Assembly: GCF_030450125.1 (NCBI RefSeq)
Contig: NZ_CP123923.1
Span: forward strand, 5,022,001 to 5,086,000
Direction: 5' to 3'
From: Streptomyces sp. WP-1
GTDB taxonomy: Bacteria; Actinomycetota; Actinomycetes; Streptomycetales; Streptomycetaceae
DNA: 64,000 nucleotides
This document shows positions 1 to 7,470 of this stretch, piece by piece. The first letter of the stretch is position 1. The number at the start of each line of letters is the position of its first letter. Made by a program: the position numbers and the translations under genes. The notes under the pieces are model-generated. The model had not been told where the DNA came from, did no database searches, and saw only the letters and a list, made by a program, of their open reading frames with translations.

Positions 1-1
1 C

Positions 2-808
2 AAGTACGGCGTGAAGATCAAGAAGTCCCAGCTCCAGCCCGGCGACATGCTGCTCTTCCACAACACCGCCAACCCCCAGAACGGCTCGCACGTGGTGATC
101 TTCGGCGGCTGGACGGACTCCGCGCACACCCACTACAAGGTCTACGAGCAGACACCCCCGCACACCCGCAGCCAGACCACGCCCTACCCCTACTGGAGTC
201 ACGCCGGCAAGTACGTCCCCTACCGCTACAAGGGCCTGGCCACCGGCAGCGCGGGCGCCGAGGCGACGGACGGCAGGACCTCCCCGGACTATCCCGGCGC
301 GGACTCCTTCGGGCTCGGCGCGGTCAACGAGTACGTCACCGAGCTGGGCCGGATGCTGATCGCCCGGGGCGCGGGACCGTACTACCCGAACGGTCCGGGC
401 CCGGCCTGGAGCGAGGCGGACCGGCGGGCCACCGAGGCGTTCCAGCGGGCCCAGGGCTGGGACGGCGAGGAGGCCGACGGGCTGCCCGGACCGCGCACCT
501 GGGAACTGCTCACCTCCGGCCGGGGCCGCGACATCACCCCGGACACGGCGGAGCCCGCCTCGCACGGCGTGCCCGGCTATCCCGGCAAGGGCTACTTCCG
601 TCCGGGGCAGAGCAACGGCTACGTCACCCGGCTGGGGGTCCAGCTGACCCGTAAGGGGTTCGGCCGGTTCTACGGCGACGGCCCGGGTCCGCGGTGGGGC
701 GAGGCGGACCGGCAGGCGGTGGCGGCCTTCCAGCGCGGCCAGGGCTGGCGGGGCGGCGCCGCCGACGGCTCGGTCGGCCCGGAGACCTGGCGCCGGCTGT
801 TCTCCTGA
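2..808 (+). CDS. Peptidoglycan-binding domain protein, 5' end cut by window
   Basis: The reading frame is already open at base 2 and runs to a TGA at 806-808, so the true start lies upstream of the window. The first visible part (a PGDMLLFHNTA stretch, then a His in GSHVVIFGGW) looks like the end of an NlpC/P60- or CHAP-like cell-wall hydrolase domain. This is followed by two tandem peptidoglycan-binding repeats of about 70 residues, each with a VNEYVTELGR- or NGYVTRLGV-type start, an A.F.R.QGW core and a DG..GP.TW ending. The two repeats are clear homologues of each other. The protein is probably secreted and acts on the wall, but its signal peptide is outside the window. Catalytic assignment is an inference because the hydrolase domain is incomplete. 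Confidence 0.75.
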   Translation, partial: KYGVKIKKSQLQPGDMLLFHNTANPQNGSHVVIFGGWTDSAHTHYKVYEQTPPHTRSQTTPYPYWSHAGKYVPYRYKGLATGSAGAEATDGRTSPDYPGADSFGLGAVNEYVTELGRMLIARGAGPYYPNGPGPAWSEADRRATEAFQRAQGWDGEEADGLPGPRTWELLTSGRGRDITPDTAEPASHGVPGYPGKGYFRPGQSNGYVTRLGVQLTRKGFGRFYGDGPGPRWGEADRQAVAAFQRGQGWRGGAADGSVGPETWRRLFS

Positions 809-901
809 CCGGCCCCGACCGCCGTACATCACCCTCAACCGCCCTACCCCACCCATCAGTTCACGTTCATGACGCATCTGGCGCGGAGGCTGGAGGCACG
901 C

Positions 902-2095
902 ATGAGTACGACCACCCACACCCCGTCCGAACCCGAGGGGCCACCCCATCCGGCCACGGCCGCCGGCACCCGCCCGGCCCGGCTGATCCGCAACGAGTCC
1001 ACCACCGAGATCCCGGTCCATCTGCTCTTCCGCGACGACCCCGAGGGCCACGACCGGCCCGGGGCGGACGATCCCGTACGGGTGCCGCCCAGGCCGGCCG
1101 TGGTGGGGCGCCGCCAGGGCACCGGCGAACTGCCGCGCGCGAGCCGCCCGGCACCGGCGCGGCGCCCGCTGCCCCGGATCGACCCGGAGCTGGCGGAACG
1201 GGAGGCGCGGGTGCTGCCCGGGGCGGCCGGGGTGCTCGCCGGGGCCTGCGGGGTCACCGGCTGCCTGGCCGCCTCCTGGTGGGCGGGGGTGCTGCCGCCG
1301 CTCGCCGCCCAGGCGCTGCGCCTGCCGGAGCCCGCGGGCACGGGGCTCGGCCCGGCCCAGTGGGCGGCGTACGCCGGGGCCGGGCTGCTCGGCGCGGCCG
1401 GGTTCGGCGGGCTGGCCCGGGGGCGCACCGGACGGGCCTGGGTGGTGGGCCTGTTCGGCCGCTACCGGGGGACGGTTCGGCGCACCGGGCTGCTCTGGGT
1501 CAACCCGCTGCTGCGGCGCCGCCGGGTCGACGTACGGCTGCGGCACTGGCGCAGCGAGGCGATCCCCGCGACCGATCCGGGCGGCACCCCGCTGCGGGTG
1601 GTGGTGCTCGTGGTGTGGCGGGTACGGGACACCGCGCGGGCGGTGCTCGGCCTGGAGGACCATGAGCGGTATCTGCGCGAGTGCGTGGAGGCGGCGCTGG
1701 CCCGGGTACCGGTGGAGCCCGCGGGCGGCGGGCGGGGCGGGCCCGCGGCGGCGGGGGCGACGCTGACCCGGCTGGTGACGGCGGAGACCGCGCCCGCCGG
1801 TCTGGAGGTCTACTCCGTGCGGCCGCTGCGGGTGGAGTACGCCCCGGAGGTCGCGGCCGCGATGGAGCGCCGCCGGATCGCCGCGCTGGACGCCCGGCAG
1901 CGGGCCAGCATGCTCAGCTCGGTGGTGGACTCCGTGGAGGACACGGTGACCCGGCTGACCACGCGCGGGCTGGTCGAGCTGGACGAGTCGGAGCGCAAGG
2001 TGCTGGTGCGGGATCTCACGGTGGCGTTCTGCGCCGGGCACGGGGAGCCATCGGTCTCCGCCACCGGTATGGACATGCTCAAGTGCCGCCCATAA
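902..2095 (+). CDS. SPFH/Band 7 membrane protein
   Basis: A 397-aa protein. I chose ATG 902 because GGAGG lies five bases upstream (892-896); an in-frame ATG at 869 has no such site. After a Pro/Arg-rich N-terminus come two hydrophobic stretches (roughly residues 100-165), then an SPFH-like domain: a VNPLLRRRRVDVRLRH entry, a PLRVVVLVVWRVRD strand and a YLRECVEAALARV segment, followed by a charged helical C-terminus. SPFH proteins are membrane scaffolds that assemble into rings or microdomains; no enzymatic role is implied. The gene stands alone in front of the LPMO gene, whose operator begins eight bases after this stop. Family assignment is from pattern recognition only. Confidence 0.8.
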   Translation: MSTTTHTPSEPEGPPHPATAAGTRPARLIRNESTTEIPVHLLFRDDPEGHDRPGADDPVRVPPRPAVVGRRQGTGELPRASRPAPARRPLPRIDPELAEREARVLPGAAGVLAGACGVTGCLAASWWAGVLPPLAAQALRLPEPAGTGLGPAQWAAYAGAGLLGAAGFGGLARGRTGRAWVVGLFGRYRGTVRRTGLLWVNPLLRRRRVDVRLRHWRSEAIPATDPGGTPLRVVVLVVWRVRDTARAVLGLEDHERYLRECVEAALARVPVEPAGGGRGGPAAAGATLTRLVTAETAPAGLEVYSVRPLRVEYAPEVAAAMERRRIAALDARQRASMLSSVVDSVEDTVTRLTTRGLVELDESERKVLVRDLTVAFCAGHGEPSVSATGMDMLKCRP

Positions 2096-2102
2096 TCTGT
2101 GA

Positions 2103-2118
2103 CTTGGTCTAGACCTTC
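2103..2118. promoter_or_regulatory. DasR-type operator (dre) upstream of the LPMO gene
   Basis: The site CTTGGTCTAGACCTTC contains the uninterrupted core TGGTCTAGACC of the 16-bp DasR consensus ACTGGTCTAGACCACT (11 of 16 match). It ends 46 bases before the LPMO start at 2165. DasR is the GntR-family repressor of GlcNAc and chitin genes in Streptomyces, so chitin- or GlcNAc-dependent control of this gene is the natural reading. Confidence 0.75.
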
Positions 2119-2164
2119 CCCTGCACGGCTCAGTGAACTCCCCACGTTCTCCAGGAGCAGCAGT

Positions 2165-2770
2165 ATGCGCATCAAGACCAGAATGTCCGCAGTCGTGCTC
2201 GGCGCGGTGACCGTCGGAGCGTTCGCGCTCTCCACCGGCGGCGCCAGCGGGCACGGCTACACCGACCTCCCCATCAGCAGGCAGAAGCTCTGCGCCAACG
2301 GCACGGTCAAGGGCTGCGGCGACATCCAGTACGAGCCGCAGAGCGTCGAGGGGCCGAAGGGCTTCCCGGCCGGTGGGCCCGCCGACGGTCAGCTCTGCAA
2401 CGGCGGCGTGGACCGTTTCACCCAGCTCAGCTCGCCGACCACGCCGTCCGGTGCCGCCTGGCCCACCACCCAGGTGACCGGCGGGCAGTCGTACACCTTC
2501 CGCTGGCAGTTCGCGGCCCGGCACGCCACGACGGACTTCAAGTACTACGTCACCAAGCAGGGCTGGAACCAGAACCACCCGCTGTCCCGCTCCGACCTCA
2601 ACCTCACGCCGTTCCTGACGGTGCCCTACAACGGCCAGCAGCCGCCGGCCACGCTCAGCCACAGCGGCACCCTGCCGACGGGCCTGTCCGGACACCACGT
2701 GATCCTCGCGGTGTGGACGATCGCCGACACGGGCAACGCGTTCTACGCCTGCTCGGACGTCAACTTCTGA
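2165..2770 (+). CDS. Secreted AA10 lytic polysaccharide monooxygenase (chitin-binding)
   Basis: A 201-aa precursor with AGGAG at 2153-2157 before ATG 2165. Residues 1-29 form a signal peptide, and cleavage after ALSTGGASG would leave His30 as the mature N-terminus (HGYTDLP), as the copper histidine brace of AA10 enzymes requires. The second brace histidine is His120 in ARHATTDFKYY, and the axial Phe is Phe193 in NAFYACSDV. Six cysteines are visible in the mature part. At about 172 mature residues it is a single-domain AA10 without an extra CBM. AA10 enzymes oxidatively cleave crystalline chitin (some cleave cellulose). The dre operator upstream and the chitinase and hexosaminidase elsewhere in the window favour chitin as substrate. 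A strong terminator follows. Confidence 0.93.
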   Translation: MRIKTRMSAVVLGAVTVGAFALSTGGASGHGYTDLPISRQKLCANGTVKGCGDIQYEPQSVEGPKGFPAGGPADGQLCNGGVDRFTQLSSPTTPSGAAWPTTQVTGGQSYTFRWQFAARHATTDFKYYVTKQGWNQNHPLSRSDLNLTPFLTVPYNGQQPPATLSHSGTLPTGLSGHHVILAVWTIADTGNAFYACSDVNF

Positions 2771-2777
2771 GGCATGC

Positions 2778-2809
2778 GAAAAGCCCCTCACCGAGGTGAG
2801 GGGCTTTTC
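2778..2809 (+). terminator. Rho-independent terminator after the LPMO gene
   Basis: A near-continuous hairpin (GAAAAGCCCCTCACC pairing with GGTGAGGGGCTTTTC, two-base loop) ends in a T-rich stretch eight bases after the LPMO stop. The A-run on its left arm also lets it act against transcription from the minus strand tRNA. Confidence 0.85.
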
Positions 2810-2815
2810 TTCGGG

Positions 2816-2889
2816 TGCGCCGCCAGGGACTCGAACCCCGGACCCGCTGATTAAGAGTCAGCTGCTCTAACCAACTGAGCTAGCGGCGC
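2816..2889 (-). tRNA. tRNA-Lys (anticodon CTT), copy 1
   Basis: The reverse strand folds as a 74-nt cloverleaf: acceptor GCGCCGC/GCGGCGC, D-arm with AGCTCAGTTGG, anticodon stem GCTGA/TCAGC around loop CTCTTAA (anticodon CTT), and T-arm GGTTCGAGTCC. The CCA end is not encoded. An identical gene lies at 10999-11072. A TAGTAT hexamer on the minus strand (plus 2932-2937) is a possible -10. Confidence 0.95.
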
Positions 2890-2987
2890 GTGACTCTCGC
2901 CTTCCGCTCTTCGCGGCCGGCGACGAAGAAAATACTACCTGGTCTTCGGGGGTGCTGGTGACCACCCGGGGGCCGGCCGGGAACCGC

Positions 2988-3746
2988 TCAGAGGGCCAGC
3001 GACAGCAGCACCGGCGCCGCGTTCCGGTTCAGAGTGTCCGCGGCGTGTTTCAGGCGGTGCGCGTGCTCCACCGGCAGGGACACGGCGAGGCAGCCCACCG
3101 AGGCGCCCGCGGTGATCGGGACGGCCGCGCAGACCGTGCCCACCGCGTACTCCTGGAGGTCGAGCACCGGAACCGTCGGCGGCTGGGACTCCAGGCGGGA
3201 CAGCAGCAGCTTGTCGCTGGTGATGGTGCGCGAGGTGAGGCGGGCCATCTTGTGCCGGGCGAGATGGTCGCGGCGCCCGTTGTGGTCCAGCTGGGTCAGC
3301 AGGCTCTTGCCGACCGCCGTGGCGTGGGCCGAGTAGCGGAAGTCCACCCACTCGTTGACCGCGGGGGCGGCGGGTCCGGCCGCGTACTGGGTGACCTTGA
3401 CCTCGCCGTCCACGTACCGGCTGATGTAGACCGCCGCGCCGACCGAGTCGCGCAGCCGGTCCAGCATGAGCTGGAGCTTGTCAAAGAGGGCACGCTCGCG
3501 GTCCTGGGCCGAGGTCAGCCGGCGCAGCGTGTCACCGGTGACGTACGCGCCGCCGCCGATCTGCTCCACGTACCCCTCGCGGCGCAGCATCCGCAGCAGC
3601 ACGGTGAGCCGCTCGGGGCCGAGTCCGGTGTGCCGGGCCAGCTCGGTCTCGGTGACCCCGGCGGCGGTGCGCGCCACGGTCTCCAGCACGCGCAGCGCGT
3701 CCTGGGCGGAGTGGTACGGGGCGGTCGGCTCGTGCATCAGCGCCAC
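2988..3746 (-). CDS. IclR-family transcriptional regulator
   Basis: A 252-aa protein starting at GTG 3746, with an AGAGGGGA element about eight bases upstream; the ATG nine bases further in has none. Residues about 11-70 form the winged helix-turn-helix (SAQDALRVLETVARTAAGVTETELARHTGL), with LRREGYVEQ as the wing. The rest is the IclR ligand-binding GAF-like domain, including HATAVGKSLL and YAVGTVCAAVPI. IclR proteins control small-acid or aromatic catabolism. The gene lies upstream of, and in the same direction as, none of its neighbours in a tight operon: the hydroxyacid dehydrogenase ends 317 bases away. Its ligand cannot be told from the sequence. Confidence 0.9.
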   Translation of the reverse strand: MALMHEPTAPYHSAQDALRVLETVARTAAGVTETELARHTGLGPERLTVLLRMLRREGYVEQIGGGAYVTGDTLRRLTSAQDRERALFDKLQLMLDRLRDSVGAAVYISRYVDGEVKVTQYAAGPAAPAVNEWVDFRYSAHATAVGKSLLTQLDHNGRRDHLARHKMARLTSRTITSDKLLLSRLESQPPTVPVLDLQEYAVGTVCAAVPITAGASVGCLAVSLPVEHAHRLKHAADTLNRNAAPVLLSLAL

Positions 3747-4063
3747 GGTGGGTCCCCTCTGCGCTCGCTTGCTGGGCCGTGGATTCCGGACGGTGCGGCG
3801 CTACCACGATAACGGGCGAACGGCCGCCGGGGAGGGGGCGTTGACAAGTTTCCGGCTCGTCCCCCTCACCCCGGCGGCCGTCTCAACTGCGGCGCAGATC
3901 CAGTGGCATATGCCGAAGTCATTCCCCGGCGGCCGGACCTCGCCCGTTGTCCGGGCCCCTCACGGCAGCGCTTTCACGGCAGCGCTCTCACGGCACCGAC
4001 CTCACAGAACCGCGCCGAGGAATTCCCGGGTCCGCTCCTGCTCCGCTGCCGCTGCCCGCCGGG
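3747..4063. other. Intergenic region upstream of the IclR gene
   Basis: 317 bases without a convincing gene. It holds the IclR gene's own promoter region and a TGGCATATGCC palindrome at 3904-3914, a sequence that recurs upstream of another minus-strand gene at 11696-11709. A TTGACA at 3841 has no matching -10. Confidence 0.5.
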
Positions 4064-5062
4064 TCAGTGGCCGGGCACGTACCCGCGGCTCTTGTCGACC
4101 ACGTTCACCAGGGGTCTGCCCGCCGCCCAGCGCTCGTACAACTCCACGAACTGCCGCCCGAGTTCATCCCGCCGGCCCACCGTCTCCCCGCTCATGTGCG
4201 GGGAGACGATCAGACCGGGCAGGTCCCACAGCGGGCTGCCGGGCGGCAGCGGTTCGGCGGCGAACACGTCCAGGGCGGCGCCCGCGATCCAGCGCCGGGT
4301 CAGGGCGCGGGCGAGCGCGTCCTCGTCCACGAGATCGCCGCGCCCCACGTTGACGAAGAACGCCGAGGGCTGCATCACCCCGAAGACATGGGCGCCGAAC
4401 ATGCGGTACGTCGCTTCCGTCAGCGGCGCCGCCGCGATCACCCAGTCCGCGCGGGAGACCAGCCGGTCCAGGTCGGCCGGGCCGTACACCCCGGTCCGCG
4501 GCACCCGTCCGACCAGCGCCGTCGTCACACCGAGCGCCTTCAGCAGCCGTACGATCGCCCGCCCGATGGGCCCCGAACCGACCACGCAGGCACGCGTGCC
4601 CGCCACCCGCCGGCTCTCCCGGGGCCGCCACACCCGCTCCCGCTGCTGCTCCAGGGTGCGCGGCAGATCCTTGGCCACGGCCAGCACCAGCGCCGCCACG
4701 TACTCGGCGACCGGCTGGTCGAAGATCCCGCGCGCGTTGGTGACCACCGTGCCGGACGCGGCCAGCTCCGGGCAGAGCAGATGGTCCACGCCCGCGCTCG
4801 CCGTGTGCACCCAGCGCGGCCGGGGCCCCGGGCCCGGCCATGCCTCGCGCACCGCGGTCGAGGTGAGGTCCCACACCAGCAGCGCGTCCGCGCCCGGCAG
4901 CCGCTCGGCCAGGTGCGCCGCGTCGGTGCGCACGATCCGGGCCCGCCCGGTCAGCCGGCCGAGCCGGGGCGGCGGCCCGGCGTCCAGCACGAGCAGGGTG
5001 GGCACGCTCCCCGTCCGGGACGGTTCCCGGTGTCCGTCGGGACGGCTTCCGACGTCCGGCAT
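4064..5062 (-). CDS. D-2-hydroxyacid dehydrogenase
   Basis: A 332-aa NAD(P)-dependent oxidoreductase. ATG 5062 follows GGGGAG seven bases upstream; the frame stays open further upstream but would run into the divergent gene. The Rossmann motif VVGSGPIGRAIVRLLKALGV lies near the middle. The family's catalytic elements are present: an Arg in VSRADWVIAAAPLT or nearby, NVGRGDLVDEDAL, and the His in SPHMSGE near the C-terminus. The length is typical for the family. Such enzymes reduce 2-keto acids to D-2-hydroxy acids (glyoxylate, hydroxypyruvate and similar). It is transcribed divergently from a maleate-isomerase-type gene, and the two may serve one small-acid pathway, but no substrate is shown. 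Confidence 0.9.
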   Translation of the reverse strand: MPDVGSRPDGHREPSRTGSVPTLLVLDAGPPPRLGRLTGRARIVRTDAAHLAERLPGADALLVWDLTSTAVREAWPGPGPRPRWVHTASAGVDHLLCPELAASGTVVTNARGIFDQPVAEYVAALVLAVAKDLPRTLEQQRERVWRPRESRRVAGTRACVVGSGPIGRAIVRLLKALGVTTALVGRVPRTGVYGPADLDRLVSRADWVIAAAPLTEATYRMFGAHVFGVMQPSAFFVNVGRGDLVDEDALARALTRRWIAGAALDVFAAEPLPPGSPLWDLPGLIVSPHMSGETVGRRDELGRQFVELYERWAAGRPLVNVVDKSRGYVPGH

Positions 5063-5426
5063 ACGCGGCTCCCCGGCGGTCCGTGGCGGGTGCGTCCGAG
5101 GCGCCGTGGAGGTGCCCTCCGGCCGTCCGGGACGCACGGATCGCCCACGCTCGCACCCGGCACCCCCGGCGTCAACAGGGGGACGCCGGTATCGGTTGCC
5201 CCGCCCGCGAGCCGGTGGCCGGTTCCCGTTCGACCGCGGGCCGTGGCGCCGGGTGCCCGGCCGGAGGAGGCGCGCCCGGCCCCGCCGCTGTCGGCCGATC
5301 AGGTCATGAGGTGGGCTGCCGCGCGGAGGCTGGGTACCCGGGCCGCGGGGCCGCTCCCGGGCGCCTTTCCCGAGAGGGGGCGCGCGGAGCGTCCCGTACG
5401 CCCGACCGCACGCAGGAAGGCTGGAC
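5063..5426. other. Divergent promoter region, dehydrogenase / isomerase-type gene
   Basis: 364 bases separate two divergent starts. The stretch is extremely GC-rich and I see no clear -10/-35 pair and no convincing gene. AGGAAGG just before 5427 is the downstream gene's ribosome site. Confidence 0.4.
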
Positions 5427-6158
5427 ATGACCGCACTCGGATTCCTCTACCCGGGCCACTTCGCCGAGGACGACTATCCGCGCATCGAGCAGCTCCTGGG
5501 CAGCGACATCCGGGTGGACCTGGTGCACACCGAGCTCGGCGAGGACGCCCTCCGGGTCGAGACGCTGCGCGGGGCGGGTTCCGCCGAGCGGCTCGGCGCG
5601 GGCATGGAGCGGCTGCGGCTCGCCGGCGCCGAGACCGTGGTGTGGGCGGGCGCCGGGGGCGGCTTCGTGCACGGCTGGCAGGGCGCCCACGACCAGGTGC
5701 GCACCCTGGCCCGGCTGGCCGGGATGCCGGCCTCCTCGACGTCCTTCGGCTTTGTGCACGCGGCCCGTGAGCTGGGGGTACGACGGGTCGCCGTCGGCGC
5801 CACCTACCCCGAGGAGATCACCGCGCTGTTCGCGGAGTTCCTGCGGGCCGGGGGCCTGGAGGTGACCGGGACGCGCTCCTCGGGGATCGGCACGGCCGCC
5901 GAGGTCGCCGGCTGGGGCGAGGAGGAGGTGCTGACGCTGGCCCGGGACGCGGACGACCCGCACGCGGAGGCGGTGCTGCTGCCGGACACCGCCCTGCACA
6001 CCGCCGCCCACCTCGGCCTGCTGGAGAAGTCCCTGTCCAAGCCGGTGCTCACCGCGAACCAGGTCACCGTGTGGGAGGGGCTGCGGCTCGCCGACCGCCG
6101 GGTGAACGCGCCGGAACTCGGGGCGCTGTTCACCAGGGAGCGGCTCGTCCAGGTATGA
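5427..6158 (+). CDS. Maleate isomerase / arylmalonate decarboxylase family protein
   Basis: A 243-aa cytosolic protein with AGGAAGG before ATG 5427. It has the Asp/Glu-racemase superfamily layout: an N-terminal MTALGFLYPGHFAEDDYPRIEQLLG strand-turn, a mid-protein FVHAARELGVRRVAVGATYPEEI that starts the second half, and VLLPDTALHTAAHLGLLEKSLSKPVLTANQVTVWEGLR near the end. In this family two cysteines, one in each half, normally do the proton transfer; I see no cysteine at either usual place (VWAGAGGG and LLPDTA instead). That is unusual and argues against simple racemase chemistry. The role is therefore open. Confidence 0.75.
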   Translation: MTALGFLYPGHFAEDDYPRIEQLLGSDIRVDLVHTELGEDALRVETLRGAGSAERLGAGMERLRLAGAETVVWAGAGGGFVHGWQGAHDQVRTLARLAGMPASSTSFGFVHAARELGVRRVAVGATYPEEITALFAEFLRAGGLEVTGTRSSGIGTAAEVAGWGEEEVLTLARDADDPHAEAVLLPDTALHTAAHLGLLEKSLSKPVLTANQVTVWEGLRLADRRVNAPELGALFTRERLVQV

Positions 6159-6310
6159 GAGGCGGCCCCGGCGGCCGGGGCGGACCCGGCGCACGGGGCG
6201 GCCGGGGCGAGGCGGGAGCGGCGGGCCGGGGAGCGCGACGGAATATCCGGGGAGAGCCACCTGTTACGACACACCGGCACAGCACACGCCGGAAACAGGA
6301 GGCCCCCACC

Positions 6311-7444
6311 GTGGCGGCAGACGAGGCAGCTCAGGCACCCGAGAACCGCGAGACCGCGGACGGCATCCGGGGTACGGCGCACGGCACCGCGCCCGTCCCG
6401 CTCTCCGCCCTGGACCTGGTGACCGTCGGCGCGGGCAGCACCGCCACCGACGCGCTGCGCACCAGCGCCGAGCTGTCCCGCCGCACCGAGGCCCGGGGCT
6501 TCCACCGGTACTGGGTGGCCGAACACCACTCCATGCCGGGCGTCGCCTCCTCCTCACCGGCCGTGATCCTCGCGCACCTCGCCGCCCACACCGAGCGCAT
6601 CCGGCTCGGCTCCGGTGGCGTCATGCTGCCCAACCACGCCCCGCTGGTGATCGCCGAGCAGTTCGGCACGCTGGAGGCGCTGGCACCGCACCGGATCGAC
6701 CTCGGCCTCGGCCGCGCCCCCGGCACCGACGGGGCCACCGCCGCCGCCCTGCGCCGCAGCGACACCCTGAACGAGGGCGCCGACGACTTCCCCGAGCAGC
6801 TCGCCGAGCTGATCCGCTTCCTGGACGACGACTTCCCCGACGGCCACCCCTACCGGCGCATCCACGCGATCCCCGGCCCGGTGCAGGGCAGCGCCCCGGG
6901 CGGCGTCCAGTCCGCGCACCGCCCGCCGGTGTGGCTGCTCGGCTCCTCCGGCTTCAGCGCCCAGCTGGCCGGGATGCTCGGCCTGCCGTTCGCCTTCGCG
7001 CACCACTTCTCGGCGCAGAACACCGTCCCCGCGCTGGACCTGTACCGCCAGACCTTCCGCCCCTCCCCGGTGCTCGCCGAGCCGTACGCGCTCATCGGCG
7101 TCTCCGCCCTCGCCACCGACGAGGAGCGCGAGGCCCGCCGCCAGACCCGCGCCATGGCCCTCAACATGCTCCGCCTGCGGATGGGCCGCCCCGGCCTCTT
7201 CCCCGACCCCGCGGAGGCCGAACGGACCGAACTCGGCGCCATGGAGGAGGAGTTCATCGCCTCCTGGTCCGCCAACGTGGTCCACGGCACCGCCGACGAG
7301 GTCCGCTCCGGCCTCGACGACCTCCAGAAGCGCACCGGCGCCGACGAGTTGATGATCACCACGCACGCGCACCGGGGCGAGGTGCGCGTGCGCTCGTACG
7401 AACTCATCGCGGACGCGTACGCGTTGCCGAGGGCCGGGCAGTAG
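6311..7444 (+). CDS. LLM-class flavin-dependent oxidoreductase
   Basis: A 377-aa luciferase-like monooxygenase. GTG 6311 is chosen because AGGAGG (6297-6302) precedes it by eight bases; the frame is open upstream but GC-biased without a start signal. Family marks are SALDLVTVGAGSTATDALRTSAELSRRTEARGF-type N-terminus, YWVAEHHSMPGVASSSPAVILAHLAAHTERIRLGSGGVMLPNHAPL (the flavin-site strand and turn), RIDLGLGRAPGTD, and a C-terminal HGTADEVRSGLDDL. It resembles the YhbW/MsnO8-like subgroup rather than an F420 enzyme. FMN or FMNH2 is the likely cofactor, with an unknown substrate. It lies about 150 bases after the isomerase-type gene on the same strand. Confidence 0.88.
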   Translation: MAADEAAQAPENRETADGIRGTAHGTAPVPLSALDLVTVGAGSTATDALRTSAELSRRTEARGFHRYWVAEHHSMPGVASSSPAVILAHLAAHTERIRLGSGGVMLPNHAPLVIAEQFGTLEALAPHRIDLGLGRAPGTDGATAAALRRSDTLNEGADDFPEQLAELIRFLDDDFPDGHPYRRIHAIPGPVQGSAPGGVQSAHRPPVWLLGSSGFSAQLAGMLGLPFAFAHHFSAQNTVPALDLYRQTFRPSPVLAEPYALIGVSALATDEEREARRQTRAMALNMLRLRMGRPGLFPDPAEAERTELGAMEEEFIASWSANVVHGTADEVRSGLDDLQKRTGADELMITTHAHRGEVRVRSYELIADAYALPRAGQ

Positions 7445-7470
7445 TCCCTACGGCACCGAGCACGCCGCCC

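Noticed and set aside
3841..3846. A perfect TTGACA -35 upstream of the IclR gene
   Set aside because: It points to the plus strand where no gene starts and has no -10 at 16-19 bases.
4064..5428. Extended 454-aa start of the hydroxyacid dehydrogenase
   Set aside because: The extra N-terminus overlaps the start of the divergent gene, is not conserved-looking and lacks the ribosome site seen before ATG 5062.
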